Part shown: positions 15,516 through 23,644 of the stretch, piece by piece
Layout: the number at the start of each line of letters is the position of its first letter
How positions within the stretch are numbered: position 1 is the first letter of the stretch
Source: JAGOTP01 sp964359565
Lineage (GTDB): Bacteria; Patescibacteriota; Patescibacteriia; 2-12-FULL-60-25
Length of the DNA stretch: 24,160 nucleotides
Assembly: GCA_964359565.1 (NCBI GenBank)
Contig: CAYHTN010000009.1
Location: 1-24,160 of the forward strand
Direction of reading: 5' to 3'
Position numbers and translations under genes: made by a program
The notes under the pieces: model-generated
Seen by the model: the letters and a program-made list of their open reading frames with translations, nothing else
Databases searched by the model: none
What the model was told of the DNA's origin: nothing

Positions 15516-17108
15516 ATGGATCAGGACGCCTGGCTTCAGTATTTTGACAACGCACCTGCACCGGTACGGTTTTATTTGATGAACCCGCGTTCTCAAGAGG
15601 CTGAGGCCCAAGCTCAACAAAACCTTGCGTACGATAATGATGTGTGGGTACGGATCATGGACGCCGTATGGGAGCTTCTGTTTGAGCACTTAGGGAAGAT
15701 CGAATTTCGTGAACGATTAAAACTTCTTGCAGGGGATCGCAAAACTGATGAGGTTGAGCGCGAGATTTTACTTCGAATCGTTTTTCCCCTAGGAGATCTC
15801 GCCGTTTGGGATGTCGACAGCCGCCTCTTGGAGCTTGGAGTAGCTTCCACGGTATTGCAAAACGCCTTTCGCATCTCTTTACGTCCGATTTCGTATGGAG
15901 CGGCGGCACGACGTATCGCGACTCTTGCGCATTTGAGTGTGCTCACCGAAGAAATTGCACGTCGTTTGCGAGAAGTGCTTGTTTCTTTTGTAAAAGGCGT
16001 TCGTGGCACCGAAGAGGTGAAAGAAGTGTTGCAACGTAAACAAGAAGACGGTGGGTTAGGATTTACCCGTGAACAAGCCGATGCGTACGTTGATCAGATG
16101 GAAGATTTTCTCGGGACTACCCAAGTGATGTCAGAGGAGGCGTATGGCGATTGGTTCACCCTCTATCAGCGAGAGATTAGTGCTCTGCAGGCCGCACGTG
16201 ATCATGCGCCGGTTCTCACCAATGCGACCGGCCCCAAGACCGAAGCAGAGGAGCTCGCGGCCCACGTTGCGATTACGCCAACTCGGGCGGAGGACCCCTC
16301 GTTACAAGCGGGGATTGATCTTGCGTTGCAACGGATCGCGCTTTCGAGTCTGGGGGATTACTTACAAAAACGCTTAGAAAATGCCATTTCTACCCGTCTT
16401 CGGGATGTGCGTAATCTGATCCAGATCAAAGAGATTTTGGCGCGCGAGAGCAAGGTCGGAGGGTTAGGACTTGATCAAACCGAAACAGAACGGGTGGCGA
16501 ATATCATTGAGACGGTCTATGAAGAGACGCGGGTACAAATTGCGCAAGAAGAAAAAACGAAGATTGATACGATCAGAGAGCAGCAGACACGGAAAATGGA
16601 AGAACGTCGGAAGCGGGATAGTGAAGAACATGCGGCCTGGTATCAGGAGAAAATTCGCGACCAATCTTCTGCGGGAGGCTGGGAAGCGCTTAAGGCGCTC
16701 CATGATCAGGCGGTCGCACCCGGAGCGACAGGTCAGCCCGCTAGTGTTCGTCCGACGATGGATGCGGTGCGCGCGCCGACTCGATTGAGTGGTCTTGGCG
16801 AGGAGTTCGCAAATCTGACCCTGTCAGACTTTCGTCGTATTGGTCGAACGCCATTACAAGCAGCAGAAAAGTTGTCGGAAAAATTTGAAACGTTAAAGCA
16901 AGAATCCTTTGAGCGCTGGACCGAGGGGGTCCAGGCGTGGCGAAGCTCTCCGCTACAGCAGATGTATCTTAGACTTGTGGCCGATAGTTTTGCGACCGGA
17001 AAACCGGTGGCACAACTCGCCGAAGAGCGTCGTCAACAAGGACAAGAAGTGCCGACTCCGGAAGAGCTGGGGGCTATTTTACAGCTTAATAATCATGTTC
17101 AAGTCTAA
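15516..17108 (+). CDS. Unrecognised helical/coiled-coil protein of the T4SS cluster with internal duplication
   Basis: I do not recognise this 530-aa protein. It has no signal peptide or membrane segment, so it is probably cytoplasmic or peripheral. A duplicated unit is visible: residues about 149-200 (RLREVLVSFVKGVRG, then GGLGFTREQADAYVDQM) and 286-337 (RLENAISTRLRDVRN, then GGLGLDQTETERVANII), 136 residues apart and both centred on GGLG. A strongly charged coiled coil follows (about 338-382, rich in E, K, R and Q), then a Pro/Ala linker and a helical C terminus. It lies between the VirB6-like gene and prgI with 9- and 5-base gaps, so it is almost certainly a part of the same machine. A structural or assembly role is an inference. 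Confidence 0.7.
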   Translation: MDQDAWLQYFDNAPAPVRFYLMNPRSQEAEAQAQQNLAYDNDVWVRIMDAVWELLFEHLGKIEFRERLKLLAGDRKTDEVEREILLRIVFPLGDLAVWDVDSRLLELGVASTVLQNAFRISLRPISYGAAARRIATLAHLSVLTEEIARRLREVLVSFVKGVRGTEEVKEVLQRKQEDGGLGFTREQADAYVDQMEDFLGTTQVMSEEAYGDWFTLYQREISALQAARDHAPVLTNATGPKTEAEELAAHVAITPTRAEDPSLQAGIDLALQRIALSSLGDYLQKRLENAISTRLRDVRNLIQIKEILARESKVGGLGLDQTETERVANIIETVYEETRVQIAQEEKTKIDTIREQQTRKMEERRKRDSEEHAAWYQEKIRDQSSAGGWEALKALHDQAVAPGATGQPASVRPTMDAVRAPTRLSGLGEEFANLTLSDFRRIGRTPLQAAEKLSEKFETLKQESFERWTEGVQAWRSSPLQQMYLRLVADSFATGKPVAQLAEERRQQGQEVPTPEELGAILQLNNHVQV

Positions 17109-17113
17109 CCTGT

Positions 17114-17554
17114 ATGCCTGAGAAATTCATTGTGCCTCAGTTTATCGATAATGAGGATAAGATTCTCGGACCAATCACCGTGCGTCAGTTCTTGATTATG
17201 CTTGCAGCGGCTCTGATTCTCTTCATCGAATTTAAGCTTCTCGCAACCGTGTATTTTGTGTTACTGGGATTAGTCACGGCCGGTATTGCAGGAGTGTTCG
17301 CTTTTGTGAAGATCAACGGTCAACCGTTTCATCTTTTCTTTTTAAATGCGCTGCAAACGACCATTCGTCCTGGATTACGCGTGTGGAATAAATCACTGAA
17401 CGATGGAGAGCTGCGTCTCCTCATGCGTCAAGCGGCGCCCCCACCTCCCGTGGTTGTACCCGGGAGGCGTCGACCCACTTCTTCACACTTACGTGATTTG
17501 ACCCTGGTCGTGAATACAGGGGGTGTCTACCGGCCAGAAGATGATGAACTTTAA
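17114..17554 (+). CDS. PrgI-family T4SS membrane protein
   Basis: This 146-aa protein begins MPEKFIVPQFIDNEDKILGP and continues ITVRQFLIMLAAALILF, the pattern of PrgI-family proteins that accompany VirB4 in Gram-positive and CPR type IV secretion clusters. Two adjacent membrane helices lie at about 28-45 and 47-70. The segment NGQPFHLFFLNALQTTIRPGLRVWNK is also typical. The C-terminal 45 residues are basic and proline-rich (APPPPVVVPGRRRPTS) and likely cytoplasmic. It starts 5 bases after the upstream gene, with no Shine-Dalgarno. Confidence 0.85.
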   Translation: MPEKFIVPQFIDNEDKILGPITVRQFLIMLAAALILFIEFKLLATVYFVLLGLVTAGIAGVFAFVKINGQPFHLFFLNALQTTIRPGLRVWNKSLNDGELRLLMRQAAPPPPVVVPGRRRPTSSHLRDLTLVVNTGGVYRPEDDEL

Positions 17555-17580
17555 CCTCTCTTTTCCTTCATTTCTCTCTT

Positions 17581-18255
17581 ATGTCTGCTCCTTCTCGACC
17601 CGGGCAACCAACCCAGCGCTTCCTCGACATCGCCGAAATCCGGGATGACTTGGTGATCCTGAAGGACGGCACGCTCCGGGCGGTCCTCTTGATCTCGAGT
17701 ATCAACTTTGCACTGAAATCGATGGATGAACAAAACGCCATTGTCCAAGCCTACATGCAGTTCGTGAATTCGATTGATTTTCCCATCCAGATCTTGATTC
17801 AGTCGCGTAAGATGAATATTGATAAGTATATTTCGCAAATCAATGAGAGCGAAAAAAAGCTTTCGAATGATCTCCTCAAGCGCCAGATCCACGATTATAA
17901 GGATTTCGTCAAACAGCTGGTGAAGCTTGGAAATATCATGCAAAAGCGCTTTTATGTGGTCATCCCACTCAATCCGGCGACCTCAAAACAAAAGAGTTTT
18001 TTTAGTCGATTGCAAGAAATCCTGGTCCCGACTGGACTGATTCGTATTTCTGATGAACGTTTTAAGAAACAGGTTTTTGAGATGAACCTCCGCACCAGCC
18101 ATGTGTCTTCAGGTCTTTCTTCGATGTCGCTTTCGGCAGTGCAGTTAGATACGCAGAGTTTAATTGAGCTTTATTATAATGTGTACAATCCGGATTTGGC
18201 TGAAAATGAACCACTGACGGAGATTGAACGGTTGCAACTCGAACGTGCGCCTTGA
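17581..18255 (+). CDS. TraC-like T4SS protein paired with VirB4
   Basis: This 224-aa protein resembles the TraC-like domain proteins that sit directly before VirB4 in CPR secretion clusters. It has TQRFLDIAEIRDDLVILKDG near the N terminus, then ISSINFALKSMDEQNAIVQAY and IDFPIQILIQSRKMNIDKYI, which match the N-terminal part of VirB4/TraC ATPases. It has no Walker motifs, so it is not an ATPase on its own. It may be a VirB4 N-terminal domain encoded as a separate gene. It lies 26 bases after prgI; the ATG follows TTCTCTCTT with no Shine-Dalgarno. Confidence 0.8.
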   Translation: MSAPSRPGQPTQRFLDIAEIRDDLVILKDGTLRAVLLISSINFALKSMDEQNAIVQAYMQFVNSIDFPIQILIQSRKMNIDKYISQINESEKKLSNDLLKRQIHDYKDFVKQLVKLGNIMQKRFYVVIPLNPATSKQKSFFSRLQEILVPTGLIRISDERFKKQVFEMNLRTSHVSSGLSSMSLSAVQLDTQSLIELYYNVYNPDLAENEPLTEIERLQLERAP

Positions 18256-18282
18256 TGTTAGGACAGTCTTTCTCGTGCGTGA

Positions 18283-18288
18283 TACACT
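18283..18288 (+). promoter_or_regulatory. Internal promoter before VirB4 with the TACACTAACCCC motif
   Basis: TACACTAACCCC here is identical to the motif before parA, and both are followed by a pyrimidine-rich leader ending CTCTATGG. The -10 is 20 bases before the ATG. The -35 is weak (GTTAGGACA region). Confidence 0.45.
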
Positions 18289-18308
18289 AACCCCCGTCTC
18301 GTTCCTCT

Positions 18309-20201
18309 ATGGCCTTTTCCCCTGACTCCAACAAAGGATTTGATAGCTCCACGCTGACCGCGGGAGGTGTTAAGGTACAAAAAGGCCCTTCAAAAGAAGA
18401 GCAAAAACAAAAACAAGCCGAAGAGCGACTCGCGCTTGAAGAAGAGCGTGTCTATCGCAAAGGGGTTGCGAGCATTAAGGATCTCATCGCCCCTGCTTCG
18501 ATGAAAGTCGAGCCTTCGTTTGTGCGTCTTGGGGATCTCTTTTGTCGTACGATCTTTGTGGTGACGTATCCACGTTACGTTTCGGTCGGGTGGGCCTCTC
18601 CCATCATCAATCTGAGCGCGCAGTTAGATATTTCGATGTATTTTTATCCGATTAAAGCGGATATCATTTTAAAAGAACTCAAACGGAAGGTCGGTATTTT
18701 GGAAGCTCAAATTTCCTCCGATTCTGAGGGGGGAAAGCCTCGCGATCCGATCACAGAAACCGCCCTTCGCGACGTCGAAGGCCTTCGTGACGATCTGACA
18801 CAGGGGATCGAACATTTCTTTCAATTCGCTTTTTATTGCACCTTCTATTCATCGGATAAAGAAGAACTTGAGCGCATTACCTCGAACGTCGAAGGGACGT
18901 TTGCATCGATGCTTATTTATACCCGTCGCGCTTATTTCCAAGCCGAGCAAGGGTTTAATTCTACCTTGCCAGTTTGTAACGACGAACTTCAAATTACCTT
19001 TAACATGAGCACGTCGCCGATCGCGTCTTCATTTCCCTTTACTTCGGCAGAATTAAGCAGCGATAATGGGATTCTCTACGGCGTGAATCGTCATAATAAT
19101 TCATTAATTTTGTTTGATCGTTTTTCGTTACAAAATGCCAATGCGGTTATCTTCGCAACCTCTGGTGCGGGGAAAAGTTATGCCGTAAAACTGGAGATTA
19201 TTCGTTCGCTCATGCTGGGGATCGAGGTGCTCGTGATCGATCCGGAGATGGAATACAAGCATCTTTCCGACGCGGTCGGAGGAACGTATATTAATATTTC
19301 TTTGGCATCGCGATCGAAGATCAATCCTTTCGAACTTCCACGTCCAGTGGGGGAGACCTCTTCTTCCGAAGATATCATTCGGAGTGCTGTTATCACCATT
19401 AAAGGTCTCTTGAAACTCATGTTAGGAAAGGTCACGACCGCCGAAGATTCGATTCTTGATCGTGCTTTACTTGAGACCTACGCCCGTAAAGATATTGTTC
19501 CAGGTGCAGACCTCACAAAAATTGAACCGCCAATTTTGCAAGATTTTCAAGATATTTTAGAAGGGATGGAAGGAACGGCAGACCTGGTTATTAAATTACG
19601 GAAATACACCGAAGGAACCTTCGCCGGTCTTTTGAATTCCCAGACGACAGTTCAGATGAATAACCAGCTCGTCACCTTCTCGGTGCGTGATCTTGAAGAC
19701 GAGTTGCGTCCGATGGCGATTTACACCATTATTACCTACATCTGGAACGTCGTTCGTTCGGAACGAAAGAGACGTATCCTCGTCATCGATGAAGCCTGGT
19801 GGCTGATGCAAAATGAGGACTCGGCTAAGTTTGTGTTTGCGCTGGTGAAGCGATGCCGTAAGTACTATCTTGGGATTACCACTATTACCCAGGATGTGAA
19901 CGATTTTTTAACTTCCCCCTACGGGCAGGCGATTGTGACGAATAGCTCGCTTCAGCTCCTCATGAAACAATCTCCTGCGGCAATTGATCTGATTGCGCGC
20001 ACCTTCTTGCTTACGCAATCAGAAAAATATTTACTACTCGAGTCTGGCGTTGGTGAAGGAATCTTCTTTGCTGGAGCGAAACATGCGGCGATTCAGATTG
20101 TTGCTTCGTATACGGAAGATCAGATCGTTACGACCAACCCGGAACAATTGCTTAAAATTGAAGCTGCTAAGAAAGCATTCGCTGAATCTCAATCTTCCTA
20201 A
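18309..20201 (+). CDS. VirB4-family type IV secretion ATPase
   Basis: This 630-aa protein is the energising ATPase of the secretion cluster, acting at the cytoplasmic face of the inner membrane. Walker A is TSGAGKS (284-290) in AVIFATSGAGKSYAVKLE. Walker B is LVIDEAWWLM (491-500). ITTITQDVNDFL (523-534) is the usual sensor region and NPFELP (339-344) is typical of VirB4. A charged N-terminal stretch (about 25-55) precedes the N-terminal domain. The length is shorter than classical VirB4 (about 800 aa), because the first part seems to be the separate TraC-like gene upstream. Arrangement with prgI matches the CD1110-like VirB4 group of Gram-positive elements. It has its own promoter motif. Confidence 0.92.
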   Translation: MAFSPDSNKGFDSSTLTAGGVKVQKGPSKEEQKQKQAEERLALEEERVYRKGVASIKDLIAPASMKVEPSFVRLGDLFCRTIFVVTYPRYVSVGWASPIINLSAQLDISMYFYPIKADIILKELKRKVGILEAQISSDSEGGKPRDPITETALRDVEGLRDDLTQGIEHFFQFAFYCTFYSSDKEELERITSNVEGTFASMLIYTRRAYFQAEQGFNSTLPVCNDELQITFNMSTSPIASSFPFTSAELSSDNGILYGVNRHNNSLILFDRFSLQNANAVIFATSGAGKSYAVKLEIIRSLMLGIEVLVIDPEMEYKHLSDAVGGTYINISLASRSKINPFELPRPVGETSSSEDIIRSAVITIKGLLKLMLGKVTTAEDSILDRALLETYARKDIVPGADLTKIEPPILQDFQDILEGMEGTADLVIKLRKYTEGTFAGLLNSQTTVQMNNQLVTFSVRDLEDELRPMAIYTIITYIWNVVRSERKRRILVIDEAWWLMQNEDSAKFVFALVKRCRKYYLGITTITQDVNDFLTSPYGQAIVTNSSLQLLMKQSPAAIDLIARTFLLTQSEKYLLLESGVGEGIFFAGAKHAAIQIVASYTEDQIVTTNPEQLLKIEAAKKAFAESQSS

Positions 20202-20207
20202 CGCGCT

Positions 20208-20837
20208 ATGTCTCGACGAACTATTGCCATCCTCCTCATCGCTTTCGGCCTGATTTCGATTATTGGTATTGGCCTGTGGTTGTGGTGGCCCTATCGTAAA
20301 ACGGCTGCCCCCGTGCAAGTACCACCCGTCGTTCAGCCACCCGGGTATTCTGATGATATCGGTACGGCCACTTCTTCGCTTATTAATACACCGGTCCTTG
20401 TTCCTGCTTATGATCGTGATCAGATCAACTTGAGCGAGCGCACTCTTCAAGATCTGCTGCGCCGCCAAGCGGTGGATTTTGCTGCTCGTGTTGGGACCTA
20501 CTCGAATTCAGATGAATTTGCCGGGATGAAACAGGTCTACGTTGACGCCTCTCTAGAACTCCGTACATATCTTGAAACGCAACGCGGAGAGCTCGTGAAG
20601 GCCCACCCCCTTCGTGGTGAGCTTTGGGGTCAAACTGCTCGAGCGCTTTCTTCTCGTCTCCTGACGCCACCGCCCCTCGCTGCAAGAACAAGTGTTGATG
20701 TCTTGGTGCAGCTGCAAATCATCTCTGGTCCGGATGGTCAAACAAACAAGAGCTACCGCGAAGCGACAATCACCTATACGCGTATCAATACGACCTGGAC
20801 GGCTAGTCGGATCGTGTGGAAGGATATTCAACTATAA
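20208..20837 (+). CDS. Single-pass membrane protein, possibly VirB8/TcpC-like
   Basis: This 209-aa protein has one N-terminal membrane anchor (about 5-27, IAILLIAFGLISIIGIGLWLWW), a proline-rich linker (about 33-65) and a soluble domain outside. The soluble part (about 75-209) has a helical first half (LQDLLRRQAVDFAARVGTYSN) and a strand-rich second half with alternating hydrophobic residues (SVDVLVQLQII, REATITYTRINTTWTASRIVWKD). This order suits the NTF2-like fold of VirB8 and TcpC. Sequence similarity is too weak to be certain. It lies 6 bases after VirB4 and 3 bases before comF, so it is in the same transcription unit. Confidence 0.6.
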   Translation: MSRRTIAILLIAFGLISIIGIGLWLWWPYRKTAAPVQVPPVVQPPGYSDDIGTATSSLINTPVLVPAYDRDQINLSERTLQDLLRRQAVDFAARVGTYSNSDEFAGMKQVYVDASLELRTYLETQRGELVKAHPLRGELWGQTARALSSRLLTPPPLAARTSVDVLVQLQIISGPDGQTNKSYREATITYTRINTTWTASRIVWKDIQL

Positions 20838-20840
20838 TCT

Positions 20841-21560
20841 GTGTCGGTGAAGGATTGGATATTAGATGGTCTCTTTCCTCCAACCTGCATTGGATGCGAT
20901 GCGGATCGGATTTGGCTGTGTGATGATTGTCTTAAGACCATCGATCTTCGCGTTCAAGCATCTTGTCCTCAATGTGGGCATTTCCCATGGTCTAGTCATC
21001 CATGTGAAGGGGAGTGGGAATTCGCTTCTTTTATTTCCCTCGGATCGTATACGGATCCTATTCTTCAAAAACTTTTACGTTCCTATAAATATCATCGCGC
21101 TCGCTGTGTAGAGCCGATCTTCCCTTTGCTCCTCAAACGATTTCGGGGGCAGTTCAGGGAAATTTGGCCTTGGCCAGAAACAGAGGCGATCGTGACATCT
21201 TTGCCCATGGATGCGAACCGTTTGCGTGAGCGTGGTTTGGATCACGCGGCGTTTCTCGCAGATGCGGTCCAATCTGTTCTGCTGCCTCACGCGATAAGGC
21301 GAACAGTCCTTCGGCGGGTGAAGCAGGTGGTTGCTAATGCGAGTCTCGACGATATTTCTTTGCGTCCGGCAAATATGAAAGGTGTGTTTGGTGTGACGGA
21401 AAAGATTTCTCTTCCGGTTATCTTGGTAGATGATGTGTGTACGACGGGAGCGACGGCTCGTGAAGCGACGCGCATATTGCTTGCGCAAGGAGTCCCAGAA
21501 GTCCATTTGTTTACGTTTGCGAGTGGGGTGAAGGTGAAGAAAGAGGCAGGGGGATATTGA
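20841..21560 (+). CDS. comF: ComF family competence/phosphoribosyltransferase protein
   Basis: This 239-aa protein has the ComF layout. An N-terminal zinc finger carries C16, C19, C27 and C30 (TCIGCD, LCDDC), with further C42, C45 and C55. A phosphoribosyltransferase domain follows with the PRPP-binding loop ILVDDVCTTGAT at about 194-205. ComF is needed for DNA import across the inner membrane in naturally competent bacteria. The start is a GTG at 20841; a second GTG two codons on (20847) is equally possible and lies 8 bases after a TATAAT string. It directly follows the VirB8-like gene, so it probably belongs to the secretion cluster transcript. No forward terminator is clear after it. Confidence 0.9.
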   Translation: MSVKDWILDGLFPPTCIGCDADRIWLCDDCLKTIDLRVQASCPQCGHFPWSSHPCEGEWEFASFISLGSYTDPILQKLLRSYKYHRARCVEPIFPLLLKRFRGQFREIWPWPETEAIVTSLPMDANRLRERGLDHAAFLADAVQSVLLPHAIRRTVLRRVKQVVANASLDDISLRPANMKGVFGVTEKISLPVILVDDVCTTGATAREATRILLAQGVPEVHLFTFASGVKVKKEAGGY

Positions 21561-21578
21561 GGGTTCGACCCAAAAACG

Positions 21579-21622
21579 AAAAAAAAGAGGCCTCAGCGAC
21601 GGAGTAGTATCGGTCATGAGGC
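21579..21622 (-). terminator. Intrinsic terminator of the 135-aa gene unit
   Basis: Read on the minus strand, GCCTCA (21622-21617) pairs with TGAGGC (21595-21590), then CTC and eight T residues follow (21586-21579). It lies 20 bases past the stop of the gene at 21642-22049. On the plus strand the A-run is on the wrong side to stop comF transcription. Confidence 0.7.
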
Positions 21623-21641
21623 GGGAGCGGGAGAGAGGGAG

Positions 21642-22049
21642 CTATGGGCGCCAGTTGGGGTCGAAGGCTGCGATTTCGGCGCGGAGTTCGTTCGAGAATG
21701 GGCCCATTTTGGTGCAATGCCAAAGGCCATGGATTTCGACTTGGGCCACAAACCAGGACTCGGCGGTTTCATGAGTGATGTTGGAAGGATCGACGCTCTC
21801 GATCCAGCGAAACTTACGACGAATACGACAGCGCAGCGCCCACAGTTGAGGATGCGGCTCAAGGAAGGTGCCTTCGAAGTCCGCTCCAGGGACCATGAGC
21901 CTGTAGAGCTCTCGGATGTCCCGCTTATCTACGCCGTTCAGGGGAGGCTCTTTGTTCCCGTAGAAGTGATAGACGAGGATGAGGAGACGAAGGTTGGCCT
22001 GAGGATCCTTAGATCCGATAGAGATGTGCGATGATCGATAGGTTCTCAC
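21642..22049 (-). CDS. Unrecognised 135-aa tryptophan-rich protein in a GC-rich single-gene unit
   Basis: I do not recognise this protein. It starts with GTG at 22049, which is fixed by AAAGGAG 6 bases upstream. It has no signal peptide or membrane helix. Five tryptophans (W70, W82, W99, W110, W133) are spread through the second half, in LWALRCRIRRKFRW, ESWFVAQVEIHGLWHC and PNWRP. The pattern of charged and aromatic residues suggests a small folded soluble protein. G+C is raised (60% in one 60-base line counted by hand at 21841-21900). It has its own leader, strong ribosome binding site and intrinsic terminator, so it is a self-contained unit, like the oxygenase at 2328. Confidence 0.7.
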   Translation of the reverse strand: MRTYRSSHISIGSKDPQANLRLLILVYHFYGNKEPPLNGVDKRDIRELYRLMVPGADFEGTFLEPHPQLWALRCRIRRKFRWIESVDPSNITHETAESWFVAQVEIHGLWHCTKMGPFSNELRAEIAAFDPNWRP

Positions 22050-22121
22050 GCCGTACTCCTTTCACCGAACGACAGAAGCCTTGGTGGGCTTGTTTCTAAC
22101 ATAAAACGGATTCTTTTTCAA
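22050..22121 (-). promoter_or_regulatory. Promoter and structured leader of the 135-aa gene
   Basis: On the minus strand TTGAAA (22121-22116) is followed 17 bases later by TAGAAA (22098-22093), a possible promoter. A small hairpin, AAGCC-loop-GGCTT (22091-22076), lies in the leader. AAAGGAG (22062-22056) is a strong Shine-Dalgarno 6 bases before the GTG start. The promoter is less certain than the ribosome binding site. Confidence 0.45.
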
Positions 22122-22175
22122 TGGGTCATGTCGGTTCCCCACACTCGTAAAAGTGCATCCTTTTGGTCATTGATT

Positions 22176-23570
22176 TTATGATGCGTATGAATCCTTCATC
22201 GACACGTCTTTTGCGGACATGTCTTTCCGTTCAGGACTCAGAGCCTCAAGCGCCGCCTCTTTTTCGAAGAAGAATGCCCCTTTGAAAAACGTCATGATCT
22301 GCTCTGTGTCACGGATCGCGTTATAGAGACACACGCTCGCACCGGGAGAAGGGGTCATATTAAAGATGATATTATTTCCAATAATCTTTCCTTCCCCGAG
22401 AAGAAGCTCGTGGGTATCGGTATTGACGCGTTGTAACCGCATCCCGCCATACCCCGTGGCGCGTCGGAGGTCGCGTCCCCTGATGCCTGGGACGATTTTA
22501 CGTACTTGAGGTAAGAACAGGTACTTCCCGATGTAAGGCAGTTCGTACAAAATATTCTTGAGTAAATATTTAAAACGAATCGGTTCGAGTAAAATAGTCA
22601 GAAGACTGATCCAGGTCTGTGGTCGATGCAGGCCAGACGAACTGAGATAAGGCCAGATCGTTTTAAGTTTACGACTTTCAAGCACCGGAAAGAAGCGTGC
22701 CGTTGGTCCCCAGCGGGTCACATCCGAAACGGTTAAATCAGGATCCCCGTGAACGGCCGCAAATGGCATGCGTGGTTCTTGCATGGTATAGACTTTTCCA
22801 TTCAAAATTTGGGGGCTCAAATAAAAGGTTCCAGCGATAGGGATGAGGGAAAAATTCTTGCCATATCCCATTTGTTTCGCAAATCCAAGGCTATAGGCAT
22901 CGGTATCTACGATCACTACGGTGGCGCTCAGATCGCTTTTATTTGTATGAATCACGTGCAATCCATCTTTTACGTCAATCATCTCCACAGACTGATCCAG
23001 AAAAACATCTACGTGCACGGGAGAATCCTTTTTTGCTTCTTTGACGAATGACTCTGCTAATGCGCCAAAATTGACGGCGTATCCTTCGGGATTAAAAAGT
23101 GCGAGCACTGGTTCGGACGAGTCACGTCCGGCCATGACAACAGGCTCCTTGTTACGAATACCCTCTGCGTCAAGGCGCTGGATCTCTGGGAATAGTTCTT
23201 TAATCGCCTGATAGCGTTGTTCAAGTTGCTTCACTTCCTCTTTCCCAACGGCCAAGATCATTTTTTGAACCTGCTTTAAAATATTCCTTTGTTCTTCAAT
23301 GGGCAATTGATGTGCGTACTCTGCGACCATCATCGCGGCAGGTTTTACTTGTTTCGCTTTCTCAATCGTATAGTTCGTTTCAATATCTCCGACATGAAGC
23401 GTTTGGCTGTTGTTTTTTGCGTTTGAATTGACCGCTCCAATGGTAGGATATTTTTCGATCAGAGCAATACGCCTAAGGTTGGTATATTTACTCAAAATAT
23501 AGAGGAGCGCGGTGCCGCTTGCGCCACCGCCGATCACGATCACGTCGTAGGAAGAAGGGGATACAGACAT
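22176..23570 (-). CDS. FAD-dependent oxidoreductase, malate:quinone-oxidoreductase-like
   Basis: This protein is 464 aa from the ATG at 23570, where MSVSPSSYDVIVIGGGASG begins the FAD-binding Rossmann motif (G14-G19). The open frame extends 19 codons further to a GTG (23627), but those residues look non-native. NSNAKNNSQTLHVGDIETNY (about 48-67), the segment MPFAAVHGDPDL, TRWGPTARFFPVLE and PGIRGRDLRRATGYGG match the order of motifs in membrane-associated malate:quinone oxidoreductases (Mqo) and related 2-hydroxyacid oxidases. The enzyme would oxidise malate or a similar 2-hydroxy acid. The C-terminal tail (MSAKDVSMKDSYAS) is outside the family. It lies 74 bases after the Nudix gene on the same strand and may share its transcript. 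TATGGT 7 bases before the ATG could be a -10. Confidence 0.75.
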   Translation of the reverse strand: MSVSPSSYDVIVIGGGASGTALLYILSKYTNLRRIALIEKYPTIGAVNSNAKNNSQTLHVGDIETNYTIEKAKQVKPAAMMVAEYAHQLPIEEQRNILKQVQKMILAVGKEEVKQLEQRYQAIKELFPEIQRLDAEGIRNKEPVVMAGRDSSEPVLALFNPEGYAVNFGALAESFVKEAKKDSPVHVDVFLDQSVEMIDVKDGLHVIHTNKSDLSATVVIVDTDAYSLGFAKQMGYGKNFSLIPIAGTFYLSPQILNGKVYTMQEPRMPFAAVHGDPDLTVSDVTRWGPTARFFPVLESRKLKTIWPYLSSSGLHRPQTWISLLTILLEPIRFKYLLKNILYELPYIGKYLFLPQVRKIVPGIRGRDLRRATGYGGMRLQRVNTDTHELLLGEGKIIGNNIIFNMTPSPGASVCLYNAIRDTEQIMTFFKGAFFFEKEAALEALSPERKDMSAKDVSMKDSYAS

Positions 23571-23644
23571 GCAGGGCACCATAGCAAAGGATGATTCACT
23601 CTGAAAGAGGAGCCATCTCTCAGTCACTTCTCATCCATGCCGCT

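Noticed and set aside
20833..20838. TATAAT as a normal comF promoter
   Set aside because: It overlaps the stop of the upstream gene and is 2 bases from the first GTG, with no -35. It is kept only as a leaderless possibility for the second GTG.
21717..22034. 105-codon plus-strand frame opposite the 135-aa gene
   Set aside because: The minus-strand frame has a strong Shine-Dalgarno and a terminator in the right places; the plus frame has neither.
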